Shown here piece by piece: positions 42,594 to 55,250 of a stretch of 64,000 nucleotides of DNA. The first letter of the stretch is position 1; every line of letters begins with the position of its first letter. This DNA comes from Orobanche coerulescens (lineage: Eukaryota > Streptophyta > Magnoliopsida > Lamiales > Orobanchaceae). Location: NCBI GenBank assembly GCA_033398695.1, contig CM065812.1, forward strand, positions 140,002,858-140,066,857, in the 5' to 3' direction. The notes beneath the pieces were generated by a model. The model saw nothing but the letters and a program-made list of their open reading frames with translations, made no database searches and was not told the origin of the DNA. The position numbers and the translations under genes were made by a program.

Positions 42594-43530
42594 ATGTCTT
42601 ACTTAATGCAGACAAACTAAATAGCAACTCTCATAATGACAATGAACCCACTCACAATTCTACTCGAGAAGAACCTAACCAGACCAAACTTTATGGACTG
42701 ACTCCACAATCTGATGATTGTCCTCAGTATGGAGGCGCTGGGATACGTCTTGGAGATGGACATTCCGGCGGCTCTAGTGCAGACCACAGCTAGTTAGGAA
42801 AGAGTTGAAAACCACGAAAAGTGGGTTAAGGATGACATTAGAGTCCGTGGCTATATGATGGCCTCTATGTTTAATAAGCTTCAGCGATCTCATGAGAAAA
42901 TGGCTTCTGCTAGGTAGATCTTATCTCACTTAACCGAGCTTTATGGTGAGCACAGTCGAACTACTAGGTATGAGATATCTAAGCAACTTTTCGATGCAAG
43001 GATGAAGGAAGGTGACAAAGTTGGGGACCACATCCTCGAAATGATCTCTATGATCGAGAGATTGGAGGCTCTTGATTTTAGGATGCATGTTTATCTCCAA
43101 ACTGACCTTATCATACAATATCTTCCTTATTCCTTCTCTCAGTTTGTTATGAACTTCAACTGGAATGAAATTGATTGCAATTTAGTTGGGTTGATGAACA
43201 AACTTTTAACGTCTCAGTCTCAGATGTAGACTCCGCAGGTGAAGGAATCTGCCCTTGTGATTTCTTCTGGATCTAGGAAATCCAGGAATAGGAAGAAAAA
43301 GACTAAAAAACATATGGGCACACAAGGTAAGGCTTTAAAGGGCAAGGGCAAGGCCCCGATGGTTCCTATTAGCAAGAAGATGGATGCATGTCTCAAATGC
43401 GGTAAGCTGGGCCACTGGGCAAGAGACTATCCAATCCTTCACGGCGCTTCAGGTACAGAACTTTTAGTTTTGGAAAAAAAATTGTTCTGCTACTATATTC
43501 TTTACTTCTTAGATACTGGATTCAGGTGCT
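42594..43530 (+). pseudogene. Element G gag
   Basis: A likely original start (ATG 42594, MSYLMQTN) meets a stop after eight codons, and the first 300 bp are full of stops. The recognisable copia-type gag core lies at about 42925-43230 (SRTTRYEISKQLFDARMKEG, HILEMISMIERLEAL, LPYSFSQFVMNF), ending with a stop at 43227. A basic linker and one CCHC knuckle (CLKCGKLGHWARDYP, 43390-43434) follow, with the last Cys replaced by Tyr. Gag is clearly non-functional. Confidence 0.75.
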
Positions 43531-46500
43531 AGTTCTCACATTTGTACCATGAATCAGGATCTGGAACAAAGTAGAAAGCTTGGGGCTGGAGAAGTGATGA
43601 TTACTGTCATAAGCGGGCATAGTGTCGCAGCAACTGTTATATGATCATTTCTTCTGGATTTAGAATCTGGCTTTGTTTTAACGTTGGATGATGTACATGT
43701 TTTGCCCAAGGGGCATAAAAATATTGTATCCATTTGGGTCTTAGATCGGAAAGGCTTTTTATTTTTCATTGGTGATGGTACTTGAGAAGTTTATTTTAAG
43801 AATAAACTAGTAGTCACTACTATATTGTTAAATAGACTGTATCATCTAAACCTAAGTAACAAAGTCGGTGTAAACACTATGACTAGGAAGCGTGGTAGGG
43901 ATGAAACTAATCAAGTTTTGAAATGGCATATTAGACTTAGTTATATTGGTCACACCAAAGTTCATAAAATGGAAAAGGATGGACTTATGGGTCCATTGGG
44001 ATCAGATCCGTTTCCAACTAGTGAATCTTGCCTGAAAGGCACAATGACTAAGTCCTCCTTCACATGGACTTTTGAAAGAGCCGCTGATAAACTTGGATTA
44101 GTCCACACCGACGTGTGTGGTGCTTTAAAAGTAGCACGTGACGGTATCAATATTTCACTACGTTTACGGATGATCATACTAGGTATGCTTATGTATACTT
44201 AATGAAACATAAATCCAAGGCCTTTGAGGAATTCCAAAAATTTAAAGCCCTAGTAGAAAAACAAACTCATAATCATATCAAAGCACTTCGGCCGGACCAA
44301 GATGGCATATATATGAATACAGAGTTTGATGAGTTAATAAAGGAGCATGGAATAGTGTCACAACTTACACCTCCAGGAACACCTCAGTTAAATGGTGTGT
44401 CAGAAAGAAGGAACAGAACCTTGTTGGACATGGTCCATTCCATGCTTAGCTACATCGACTTACCAATTTACCCATGGGGGTATGCGTTGCTTACTGCTGC
44501 TTATATCTTGAACATATGTCCTTCCAAATTCGTTCCTAAAACTCCACATGAGACATGGGAGGGTAGGAAACCAAGTCTTAATCATATTAGGTTTCGGGTA
44601 TGTCCCGCCTATGTCAAGAAGACTAAGGTGGAGAAGTTGGAAGCAAGATCTATGAAGGCACATTTCATTGGATTCCTATCTGGTATGATGGGTTATCTAT
44701 TCTACATGCCCGAAGATCAAAGATCGTCATTGCTTTACAAGCACACTTCTGAAGATGAGTTCATTCAGGAAGGTGGAGCAGGTAGTAGTATCTCTTTGGA
44801 AGAATACAATGAAACTCTTTAGGAGGCACCTGTATGACAAGTTGGAACCAAAACTTCTGAAACACAAGTACAACCACCTCGTAGGTCTAGTAGAGTATCT
44901 CAATTACTTGAGAGGTATGGATTTGTACACTTGGAGGAACTTGGGTCTCTATGAGGCTCCAGGTGATAGCCAAGAGAATGAAACCACAACCTATGACCAA
45001 GCAATGGTGGATCTAGACTTCGCGAAATATCGAGAAGCTATGGAAGCTGAGATAGACTCGATGTATACAAATTAGGTGTAGACTCTAGTAGACAGCCCCA
45101 AGAACATAGTGCCCATTGGGAACAAGTGGATCTACAAGAGAAAGACTGATGGGGATGGCAAGGTTGACACCTATAAGGCCAGCCTTGTGACAAAATGTTT
45201 AACCCAAAAAGAAGGGATCGATTACCATGATACCTTCTCGCCCGTAGCTATGATCTAGTCTATTCGAATGATGCTTTCTATAGTCGCCTACCACGATTAT
45301 GAGATATGACAGATGGACGTAAAGACGGATTTTCTTAATAGATTCCACGAGGAGGAGATCTATATGGAGCATCATAAAGGCTTTGTGTCCGAGGTCGATA
45401 TTCATAAAGTGTGCAAACTTCGGCGTTCCATTTATGGCCTGAAGCAGGCTTCGCGTAGTTGGAACCTTCATTTTGGAGAACCTGTCAAAGAGTTTGACTT
45501 CGTGCAAAATGAGGAGGAACCTTGTGTATACAAAAGGGTTAGTGGGAGCACGATCGCATTCTTAGTACTATATGTAGATGACATTCTACTAATGGGAAAC
45601 TATGTGGGAATACTTCAGTTCTGTGAAAGCTTCGCTTTTTAGTACGTTCTCCATGAAAGACTTGGGAGAAGCTACCTATATTCTTGGGATTCGACTCTAC
45701 CGGGATAGGGAGAAGAGAATGATATGTCTTTCCCAAGCCCTCTATATAGATAAAATCTTAAAGTGATTTAAGATGGATGATTCTAAAAGAGGGTTCCATC
45801 CAATGCGACGTGGAATAAAACTCACCTCGAAAATATGTCCTCATAGTGAGGAACAATGAAATGAAATGAGTAATATACCATACGCGTCGGGCGTGGGTAG
45901 CCTTATGTATGCTATGTTGTGTACGAGACCTGGCATTGCACATGTTTTGAGCGTTGTAAGTAGGTTTCAGGCAAACCCAGGAAAGGAACATTGGATAGCC
46001 GTAAAGAATGTTCTTAAGTACTTAAGAAAGACTAGAGATCTGGTTCTTATGTATGGTGGTGGAGAACTGAATGTGAAGGGCTTCACTGATTCAGACTTCC
46101 AAGGATAGAGATACAACTTGATGTCTACCTCTGGCTACATTTTTACTCTTAATGGAGGAGCAGTATCTTGGCGTAGCACCAAGCAGAGCGTGACTGCTGA
46201 TTCCACCTACCAGGTTGAGTATCAAGCGGCCTCGGAGGCCTCTAATGAAGGGTTTTGGATTGAAGTTTCTGGGGGAACTGACACCAAGTGATGAGCTTTC
46301 TGTTATGATTTTTTGCTATAATGACGGAGATGTAGCACAGGCCAAGGAGCCGAGGTTTCACAATAGTACATAACACAATGAGAGAAAGTATCATCTCGTG
46401 AGAGAATTTGTTCGCAAAGGATACATTGTGCTGCGTAGAGTTGACTCAGAAGACAATGTTGCTGATCCACTGACCAAGCCACTTTCTCAGATAAGCTAGG
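43508..46500 (+). pseudogene. Element G pol: protease, integrase, RT, RNaseH
   Basis: Protease: LDSGASSHI (about 43515). Integrase: zinc-binding WHIRLSYIGH with second half degraded (CLKGTMTK), then VHTDVCG (Asp), LRPDQDGIYMNTEF (Asp) and LNGVSERRNRTLLDM (Glu), ending at about 44820. RT (44990-45760): [43 protein letters not shown] and the active site YVDD (45571), followed by a frameshift near 45640. RNaseH (45870-46480): VGSLMYAMLCTRPGIAHVL, GFTDSDFQG, STSGYIFTLNGGAVSW, ADPLTKPLSQ. Numerous stops (e.g. 45073, 45259, 45307, 46106) break the polyprotein. The integrase-before-RT order is diagnostic for Ty1/copia. Confidence 0.8.
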
Positions 46501-46565
46501 AGCGTCATCTGTAGAACATGAGTATTAGATACCATAGTGTGTGGTATTAAGTGAACGTTGGAGAT

Positions 46566-48086
46566 TATTGGGAATATGCCCTCGAATGCCACTGAGAGGA
46601 TGTATGAGAGAAGGCATTTTACTTGTTATTATGTAAACTATTATCAGCAGGCAATCATGTGTTTCTTTATTTACTAAGAGTCACTTGCATTCCTGACTTG
46701 TAAATATATATATAGAAACTAGTCCATGTATTTGGGAGAAAACTTTCCACTCCTTATTTAATAAGGGGATAGGCACAGGAAAAGTTTATGACTCATATAC
46801 TTAATCGTTCGCAAGTCGATGAAACTTCACTCGGCGTTAAGTTTATGTGAAGATTTGTATGATGTGTTCTTTGACTTGGGAAGTTCATGTCATCACTAGT
46901 GGTCTCGATTTACATTAACTTATACATAGCATCAAGTACAGATAGGATTTGACTGATCATGACCCTATATCTTGATCGGGACATTTGGAAGAAGGATTTA
47001 TATGTTTACATGTATTCACGACAGAATGGTTCCTAAATGATCCATATCATTCATTCTCAGTAAGGTTACGGTATAGGCGCCGAGACTGGCTAGGTGGTGA
47101 TATTACTCTTTGGTTCCTACCATTGCTTACTGAGACGGACCTACCGAGTCACATATTAGGGAGACGACGGAATAACTTGAATTGTATCTCTTATTGTGAA
47201 ATCTAGACATTAGATGTCTAATTTAATTTATTAAATAAATTAAATCGGTCGGTTGAATTAAATAAATTATTGGGTAATTACTTTAATTCATGCATTATTA
47301 TTTCTTGGAGAAATAATATCTTGATATAATTAATTAATTAGATTAATCAATTGTATTAATTTTAATTGAGAGATGTATCAGTCGCACTGGATACACAACA
47401 GTCCATTTCATGGACCGAATCGAATCGAACCTTCTCTATTATTGTGTGGGCCACCCCACACATTGTGTCATCTTTGGAAGATGATTTTGTCCCCATGGTT
47501 GCATGTGTTGAGGTAGCTTCCTAACACTTGGGGACAAAAGGGTCATAAGAGTGATCTTATCATGATTTACCCTTTAGGTGTGTCTTTGGAATGATGTGTG
47601 GATTTTGTTATAAAAGAAAGATCTTCCTCCACCACTCATTACACAAAAAATCGGCCAACGCCAAGAGTAGAGAGATAGTTCATCTTGATGTTATTCTTAA
47701 ACTCTTAGAGAGAGAAAGAAAAATCAAGAACAAAAATTCATATCACTTAGAGTGATCATAATCTAGAGAGCATTTTCCTACTACTTATTTCTAACAGTAT
47801 CCTTGGAGGCTAATTGGGTAGTTGTTGTTCCGATCATCTACCGATGCGTGGCAAGTAGAGACGCGGTGCTTTCGGCATTTGGATCATCAAGGAATTATCA
47901 AATCGAATTTGCGGTCACCGGGATCAACCTAAATATTCTATTAAAGGACTTCAATGGTATGGTTTCATATCTTTATTATTGTCCTTTTATTTTTGCATAT
48001 ACATTGCATGATAGATCTTCTTCAGGGGTTCCGTTTTTTCGATTTTGCTTCCGCTGCACCTTCGTTTTAGGCATCGAATCCCAACA
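46566..48086 (+). repeat. Element G 3' LTR (1521 bp)
   Basis: It starts tattgggaatatgccc (TG changed to TA) just after a decayed polypurine stretch (gttggagat) and ends cccaaca at 48086. It contains the region matching the truncated 5' LTR from 47039 on, plus the 210 bp missing there. It is directly followed by the RT of copia I. Confidence 0.8.
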
Positions 48087-49095
48087 GTGTCTTCAAAATT
48101 AATGAATGTGAAAAGTGTGTATATGTGAAAGACACAAAAGATGGCTATGTCATTTTGTGTCTATATGTAGATGACTTGCTCATTACCGGCAGTTATGAAA
48201 CAATAATCAAATCTACCAAGGACATGTTGAGGTCGAGATTTGACATGAAAGATATGGGACTCGCAGATGTAATTTTAGGGATTAAGATCACACGAACATC
48301 GAAAGGTCTCATGCTAAGTCAAGCCCACTATGTGGATAAAACCTTGAAAGATTTAACAATGATGACTCGGGCACAGCCAAAACCCCGGTGGATATGACAT
48401 TAACACTATCCAAGAATAAGAGTGAAGGAGTATCTCAATTTCAGTACTTTCGCATAATAGGAAGTCTGATGTACTTGAAGAGCTATACAAGACCAGATAT
48501 AGCCTACTCAGATAGTAGACTAAGCAGATACATTAGCAACCCCAGAAAAGATCACTGAGGCGATCACAAGGGTACTAAGATATTTAAGGGGTACTCGTCA
48601 GTATGGGTCGCACTATACCAAATATCCAGCAATACTTGAAGGATACAGTGATGCAAATTAGATATCTGATATAAAAGACACCAAGTCAACAAGTTGATAT
48701 GTTCACACTAGCTGGTGCAGCGGTGGCATGGAAATCTTCGAGACAGACACTTATATTTCGGTCAACAATGGAATCCGAGTTTATAGCCTTAGATAAATGT
48801 GTAGAAGAGGGAGAATGACTACACTATTTTCTAGAAGATACTCCAAAAAGGGAAAAGCCTGTGACCGCAATATGTATTCATTGCGATAATCAATCTACGA
48901 TTGTCAGGGCATAGAGCACAATGTACAATGGTATGTCTCATCATATAAGGAGGACACATTATACCATCAGATAGTTGATATCAAGAAGAGTTATCACTAT
49001 TGACTGTGTCATCAAAGGATAACATTGCGGATCCGCTAACCAAAGGGTTATCAATAGACCTTGTTGATAAGTCATCAAGAGGAATGGGTATATTG
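48087..49095 (+). pseudogene. Element I pol fragment: RT end and RNaseH of a copia element
   Basis: It begins mid-RT immediately after the G LTR: FKINECEKCVYVKDTKDGYV, then CLYVDDLLITG with the YVDD active site, KDMGLADVILGIKITR and LSQAHYVDKTL (to 48397). After a frameshift come [53 protein letters not shown] (RNaseH) and the end region with MYNGMSHHIRRTH and ADPLTKGL-like residues near 49030, with stops throughout. The sequence differs from G and looks Tork-like, a tentative assignment. The 5' part of I must lie left of the window, because everything from G leftward appears to be inserted in it. Confidence 0.75.
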
Positions 49096-49707
49096 CCATG
49101 ATCTAATGGTTTTATGGAGGATACCCATCCTAAGTTGGCTGGAGATCCCAAGATCTATGTTCAATGGGACAACCAATTCACAAAACTAGGCACGATCACT
49201 ATGGGGGTTACCCCGAACCGACCATTCCTAGGATGAAAACAGTGATGCCCGTAGGGAGAGGTTAAGCTTATGTTTTTAATGACTCTTAAGTCAACAACAT
49301 ATATTTGGGTGGAGTAAAATACGGGTTTACTCAAAACACTTAAAGAGAATCACATATGTTGGAGTGAAGAGGGGCCGCTTCAAAGGAGAATTGCAAGGCA
49401 CAATTCTTAAGAAACTCTAACAGAACCAAGATGGTGTCCACTGCCAAAACGGGCACAATAATGAGAATAGAATAAATCAGGAAGGGCACTTGTGAAGAAT
49501 ATACGATCACTTACACAAACGGTCGGACAGTTCAAATGCATCTAGTCATAGTGTCTAGCCAGTAAGGAGAATATATCTTTTCGAGGGAAGGTTCAAGTAG
49601 CATACTCTACCTATAATATGCAATGCCTAACCGGAGTAACTATTACCAAGTCAAACTTCATGTCTCGCGTGTGCTGTTGGACCATCAATCTCATTCATAT
49701 GGGGGAT
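49096..49707 (+). other. 3' untranslated region of element I
   Basis: About 610 bp between the end of RNaseH and the LTR, without recognisable coding sequence. It ends with the purine-rich atgggggat (49699-49707), a polypurine tract directly before the LTR. Confidence 0.65.
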
Positions 49708-50776
49708 TATTGGAAAAAAGAGGAAAATGGGCTGTTTTGAGCAGCCCATTTGAGAGGCAATTTTGAGTGGGCTCGACTATGAGTTAAAGTCGGGACTTAG
49801 TTGGAATATATAATACTCCGTAAAAGGTTTTCAAAACATGTAAGAACACTCAAAATGATTGAGGTATGAATGAGATATAATGTTCTAAAGTGAGCTCTTT
49901 GGAAATAGATTTCGGATTCCATCCCACATTGGAAAATTATGAGAAGAATCGTGAGTATATATGGTGATGTTAACAAACTCTTGTTCACAAGTGAGACATG
50001 AGTGGATGTGTGACTAGGTGCCGCTCGCGCACACACATATGCATGCGCGCTGCCGCCGCCGCCGTCCGTCCATCCGTTCGGCTCAGCTCGGCTTGGTTCG
50101 GTTCGAGTCGAAGGGCGATTTGGGTCTCGACATCTCGAAGTTATCGTTTTGCTGCAATTTTATTTGGCAAAAAATCATTTTGCTATACCGCGTCAATCAT
50201 AGAATCCAAATTTTTCGGATCTTGATAAATGTCAAATTAATTGATAATTATCGATTTAATATATTAGGATAACTATGAGATTAATTGGTAATTATCGGAT
50301 TAATATATTAATAGATTAGGATAAGTATCACATATACCAATCCTAATAGATTTAGAGTTCCTCCAGTACATGTCTTTCTCTCGTCTTCACCTATAAATAT
50401 CCAGCTTGAGGGGTCCGATTTTTTGCTCTTAAGACACGGTTTTCAAGTTTTTTTCCAGTCCAATCCTTTTCTTCATTTTTTTCTCAGTTATTCGGTTGTG
50501 TCGGTGATAGTATCCATATTTATTCTAGTTCGTTGAGGGTGCAAGGATCATCGATTCAGTGCGTCGGGGTGTTATTTTATCTTGGGAGGCAGACGCTACA
50601 CCGTGGTGAGGGCGAATTTGCTTTAAGGAGACAAATCTTCTGGACTCAACATCGACTTCTATTCGTTTCCGTCATCAGCAAATATTTGTTTTGCTAACAC
50701 TTTTTGCAGGGTTTTAATAAAATAAATTTTCGATTTTGTACTGTTTATTCAAGTATTCGTTTTATTTTTTCCAATA
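49708..50776 (+). repeat. Element I 3' LTR with non-canonical TA...TA ends
   Basis: It starts tattggaaaa and ends ttttccaata, a perfect 10-bp terminal inverted repeat, next to a polypurine tract; 1069 bp. A GC-rich patch (50020-50110, CGCC repeats) and a TATA-like tataaatat (50392-50400) lie inside. Most LTRs have TG...CA; TA...TA ends are known as a rarer class, mainly in copia elements. Confidence 0.75.
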
Positions 50777-51122
50777 GTGGGTTGAGTTAGGATATTAATT
50801 TTTGCTTTGACCGCCTCAGACCACAACCCGTTCTACTTTTAATTAATTTGTATAAAATCATTCCTAATTAGTAAAAAAATGCAACAAGTTGTATATCCTA
50901 TATGCAAAAAAATTGTGAATCCTCTCAATCTCCGCCATTCAGATGGCCTTGCTACATAAGCTTTGTTTTTTTTTTTTTTGCGGGAGAACGCTTCGTTGTG
51001 GAAATCCTTGTAACAAATCAATTCATATAACCATTTTCAAGTAGAGATCTCACGGGTCGAATCGCAAGCGGCTCCGTACGTCTTAAGCTCATGCAGGCAG
51101 GATGCTGGGCCGTAGCCTAACG
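50777..51122. other. Unassigned spacer
   Basis: 346 bp between the I LTR and fragment H. It has a T-run near 50967-50981 but no recognisable gene, repeat or RNA motif. It may be old host sequence or a remnant of another element. Confidence 0.4.
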
Positions 51123-51741
51123 AGAACAGCCTCAGATCTCCCGATCACCAACCATCCTATCACCGCTATGAATTTTAACGGTGAAAGGCTCACAAGATGA
51201 GAAACAGTCAAGACTCAAACAACGCACACACTCCAGAGAGATGAACGAATGAATAGCACCAGAATTGAAAACCACATTGATAGGATGAGAATAGATATGA
51301 ATGGTACCTGTAGCCACGGTATCCGCTGGATCATCGGCCCTCCTAATCTCATATACAGGTGGATGAGCAGAGCCGACACTGGAATCTCCCCCTCTAGCGG
51401 GCTGGCCCCGACCTCTCCCTCGACCGACACTCTGCAGAGACTGCGGAGCAAATGACCCTTGGTTCACAGTCGGCTCCTTAGGCGATGGGAAAGAATTTTG
51501 GGCATTAAGAGTCTGTCCTAAAAGATCATAGAAAGAAGCCTTGTGGCCCACCTGGACACAAGTATGACAATTCAACGGTGAACAGGGACACTCCCGGTTC
51601 CTATGGCCCGACTAGCCATAGTTAAAACACCTGATCTCTCGAATGGAGGCACTAGCAGTACCTCAAAAGCCCCCAGAAAACGAGCTGAACCGCCCGCGGG
51701 AGAGTTAGCAGACTGAGACTTCTGCTGAACTACGCCCCTAT
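51123..51741 (-). pseudogene. Fragment H: chromovirus gag knuckles and protease
   Basis: Minus strand. At the right end a first knuckle reads CFNYG followed by a stop, then a second CCHC (CHTCVQVGHKASFYD; last Cys changed to Tyr), a QSVGRGRGRGQPARGG linker, YEIRRADDPADTVATG and a protease in which the catalytic FDSGA has become FNSGA, so the catalytic Asp is lost. The coding similarity stops at about 51123 (end of protease). The right end is cut by the LTR of F1 at 51742; the expected left target duplication is cctat (51737-51741). Sequence is closest to elements A and A2. Confidence 0.8.
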
Positions 51742-54062
51742 TGTAACACCCCGAGATATTCGGAATAATTACAGCGCCGTAAACCCTTTAGGTAAGGATT
51801 TACAAGGCTAATTTTAAAAAGAGTGTAAATATAAACCAATCGTACAACTGAAGTTTAAAGACATATTTGATTCAACCGATCAAAGAGTTAATTTATACAA
51901 CCATATCGAAAGGACATTATTAAAACAGACGTACTCGAGTACTGAACGAAACAAGAAAACAACTCTCGACAACAATAACATCAATCACATCACTGAGCCA
52001 TCTCATCGTCCCGCCGCATCGTGGTCGCCTCCCGCCTCCTCGGCTACCCGAACATCAAAACAATGTCCACCCCGAAGGGGTTAGCAAAACGATGCTAGTA
52101 CAAGTATCATAATACAATAAATCATCAATGCATCATAAAACATGCAAAACGGACTTCCGCTACCGAATCCAACGATGCGAATCCTCACGATCCCATCAAT
52201 ACAATACAGGTAATCCAAATGATCCAGCGCCCTTGGTATAGATCCCCATGATGATCCCGGACCAACGCATGGTGGAAAACCCGTCCAGCCGATCCAAAGA
52301 CCCTCAAAGATAGATCCCCATGATGATCCCGCTTGACCAACGCATGGTGGACATTCGATCCAGCGCCTCAAAGATAGATCCTCATGACCCACCCTATTAT
52401 CATTTATTCCATAATATATCTATTATGCATACAAATATGCATTTCAATATGTTCATCAATACGAACAAACAACAACGAATATCACGCGAATTTCAAGTAA
52501 TACATCTCATATACAAAATATGAACAATACCATAAGCATAATAAATCAAACTCGACATATGATACTTGCCTCGAAAATGGCAAGACGAAATACTTCAAGG
52601 ATCTCGACACACTCAAGGCCGCCTCCTTCGATCAACGTAACAAGCTCGAACCTTAACAAAAGGAACGATATACAAATCATCTCAAGTCGAACGATGGCCT
52701 AACAATTCGCCCATGGCCGAAAAGCTCAAAATAAACAAGCTGTCTGGATTGCTTAGCGCGCCACGTACTCTACGTAACGCGGCGCTAAGACGGATCGTTA
52801 GCGACGCTATCGTATAAGACTAGCGACGCTAGCCACGGTCCGGCATCGACTGGCTGGTCTCATAACGACGCTACGACGCTTTGGGGCATTAATCGACCCG
52901 ATAGCGCACGTTAACTCACACGTGTTAGCGTGCGCTAATATTGCATGGCAAAATACCGCAAGCCAAAATCGGGTTGAATGGTGAAGAACTCATGAATCCT
53001 ACCGTGATAATACAAGTTATCCTCGCAAATCATGCTAATAAGGTTTGTGGAAGATTTATTATCGTGAAATACAAATATACGGATAGCCAACTCAACATCA
53101 TAATTCATCTACGATCTCCAAGAAATAATCTAAGTTCCATTTGTTCTACGTTCCAAAACACATGATTCCATCGTAAAACGTATCAATCGGGTAATATCCG
53201 ATCATTGATCATAACTTGATTTGAACATGCTTAGGAGTCCTTATAATAAGATGGTTCAAAGGTTCATACGATATATAATGCCGATACGTCAAAAGTATCC
53301 TTCTAACATGTGATGACCGATTAAAAACGAAATACTTGCTATCAAAACATGATTCAAACTTCCTTAGGAACATTACTAACATCAGTGAAGAATCACCTAC
53401 CTCAAAGTAGTGAAGAATATGGAGGAAAATGAAGCGATCCAACACCGAAGGCTTGAACACCAATCTCCAATGATATACGATCTTCAATCTCGAACTAGGA
53501 GGTTGATATGAAGTGTTTTGGACGAAGTGAGTTATGTTCTAAGTGTAAGAGTTCAGGTTATGGGAGGAGAAAATCAAATCTCGAATAGATGATGTCCTAT
53601 TTATAATAAATGGCTATTAGCGCGCTAGACCCTATTCGTAGCGTGCGCTAACGGCTCACAGTCTAAACTGTACTCGGCACTTAGCGTGCGCTACGCATCG
53701 ACCTGTAGCGTGCGCTAAGGCGTTGACTCGGCTTTTCCCGAAATCCATCCAGGTACATCCGACACAATCCGACAGGGGTCCCCCGGCCAGATCTCACCTA
53801 CCGCACGTCCCAATCAATCTGACCACGCATAGCGTGCGCTAATTACATTCTGTAGCGTGCGCTATGAAACCACGTTAGCGTACGCTACCCTTAGCCTGTA
53901 GCGTGCGCTACATGCACAGAATTTCAACCTTACAAATCACAACCATGACATTAAACGCTCGGCAACATCGGATTATGAAATACGGAGAATAATACAAGAC
54001 AAAAGTACAATCATTACAATATCACAAGTTCCAATTACATAACAGAAATCTCGGGCATTACA
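51742..54062 (-). repeat. Element F1 3' LTR (left LTR, 2321 bp)
   Basis: In plus reading it starts tgtaacaccccgagat and ends cgggcattaca. On the minus strand: main palindrome cluster 53618-53910, TATAAATA (53598-53605), donor-like GAG|GTAGGT (53401/53400), three repeat units of 66-70 bp (52221-52390), CTAAC with hairpins (52050-52085), palindrome gtactcgagtac (51931-51942). A second palindrome cluster (52754-52937) is strongly altered relative to the right LTR. Confidence 0.9.
53598..53910 (-). promoter_or_regulatory. TATA box and palindrome array, F left LTR
   Basis: Eight palindromes, mostly tagcgtgcgcta, with the nearest 12 nt from the minus-strand TATAAATA. The nearest copy has lost its central 2 bp here (tagcgcgcta), while the right LTR keeps tagcgcgcgcta. 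Confidence 0.65.
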
Positions 54063-54080
54063 TCCTTCCTCCCTAAAAAG

Positions 54081-54099
54081 AAGTTTCGTCCCGAAACTT
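54081..54099 (-). other. Pre-PPT hairpin of F1
   Basis: aagtttcg-tcc-cgaaactt in plus reading: an 8-bp stem as in A and E. The minus-strand polypurine tract AGGGAGGAAGGA (54063-54074) lies between it and the LTR. Confidence 0.8.
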
Positions 54100-55250
54100 A
54101 TGATGAAAACAACTCCGGATATTTAGCCTTCATACCGTCCTCCGTTTCCTAAGTGGCCTCTTCGACTCCGTGTCGTGACCATTGTACTTTAACCAAGTGT
54201 ATTGGTTTATTTCTCAACTGTTTGATCCGGCTCTCAAGTATCTTGATTGGTCTCTCATCGAAGGTGCCATCATTAGCTATCTCGATCTCGTCGAAATCAA
54301 TGACGTGACTGGGGTCCGGTACATACTTCTGCAGTTGGGATACGTGAAACACATTGTGAACATGACTCAGCGATGGCGGTAAGGCCAACCGGTATGCTAA
54401 ATCCCCAACACTCTCTAGGATCTCAAATGGTCCGATATATCTCGGACTAAGCTTGCCTCTTCTCCCAAAACGGAAAATCCATCGTGTAGGAGACACCTTC
54501 AATAGTACGTGGTCCCCAGCGTCGAACTCTAGAGGGCGGCGACGTACATCGGCATAAGACTTCGCCGACTGGCGCCAACAGTCTCTCTCGAATCAAGGCT
54601 ATCTTCTCTTGAGTCTGAATAATCAATTCCGGTTCCGTCCCGATCAAATCCGAAGAATCATCCCAGCACAGGGGCGATCGGCATCTTCTTCCGTATAAAG
54701 CTTCAAATGGGGCCATCTTAATAGAAGCATGCCAACTGTTATTATAGGTGAACTCGATCAAGGGTAAGTGAACCTCCCAATCAGTCGACCAATCTAATGC
54801 ACAAGCTCTAAGCATGTCCTCTACTGTCTGAATAGTCCTTTCGGACTGACCGTCCGTTTGGGGATGATAAGCTATACTAAAGTTTAGCTCGGTCCCCAAA
54901 GCCCTGTGAACTGCTTTCCAGAAGTGTGACACGAAACGACCATCTCGATCCGAAATAATGGTCTTCGGCGTCCCGTGCAATCGGACTATCTCCGCAATAA
55001 ATATTCGTGCCAATCTCTCGGGTCCCCATGTATCTTTGATTCCTAGGAAATGAGCCGCCTTGGTTAGTCGATCAACTACAACCCAAATCATGTTCATTCC
55101 CATTCTAGTCCTTGGCATACTAGTAATGAAGTCCATCGAGATATCCTCCCACTTCCACTCAGGGACCGGAAGCGGTCTTAACATTCCGGCAGGTCGTTGA
55201 TGTTCAATCTTAACTCACGACAAGTCAAACACTTCAAACGTACTGCTACG
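54098..55250 (-). pseudogene. Element F1 integrase and chromodomain
   Basis: The minus-strand frame 55184-54447 holds an undamaged integrase core: [16 protein letters not shown] (Asp), TIISDRDGRFVSHFWKAV (Asp), HPQTDGQSERTIQTVEDML (Glu), FTYNNSWHASIKMAPFEALY. A local frameshift at 54560-54580 separates it from the GPFEIL module and chromodomain (54502-54149: IKILESRIKQLRNKPIHLVK, VQWSRHGVEEAT), where a conserved Trp codon is TAG (54149-54151). After it the frame would end at TAA 54098-54100. The zinc-binding part upstream (about 55200-55260) reads through frameshifts. Confidence 0.8.

Larger units (their letters stand above)
40213..48086 (+). mobile_element. Element G: Angela-like Ty1/copia element
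   Basis: It has a partial 5' LTR (40213-41065), primer site, a long leader, degraded gag and pol (integrase before RT, the copia order), and a full 3' LTR (46566-48086). LTR ends (tattgggaatatgccc...cccaaca), leader and domain sequences resemble the Angela/BARE group. Its left LTR is cut at 40212/40213. On the right it lies directly against an RT coding sequence of copia I, so G inserted into I. Confidence 0.75.

Noticed and set aside
50777..51122. Possible host gene between copia I and fragment H
   Set aside because: No reading frame, splice pattern or motif supports one in these 346 bp.
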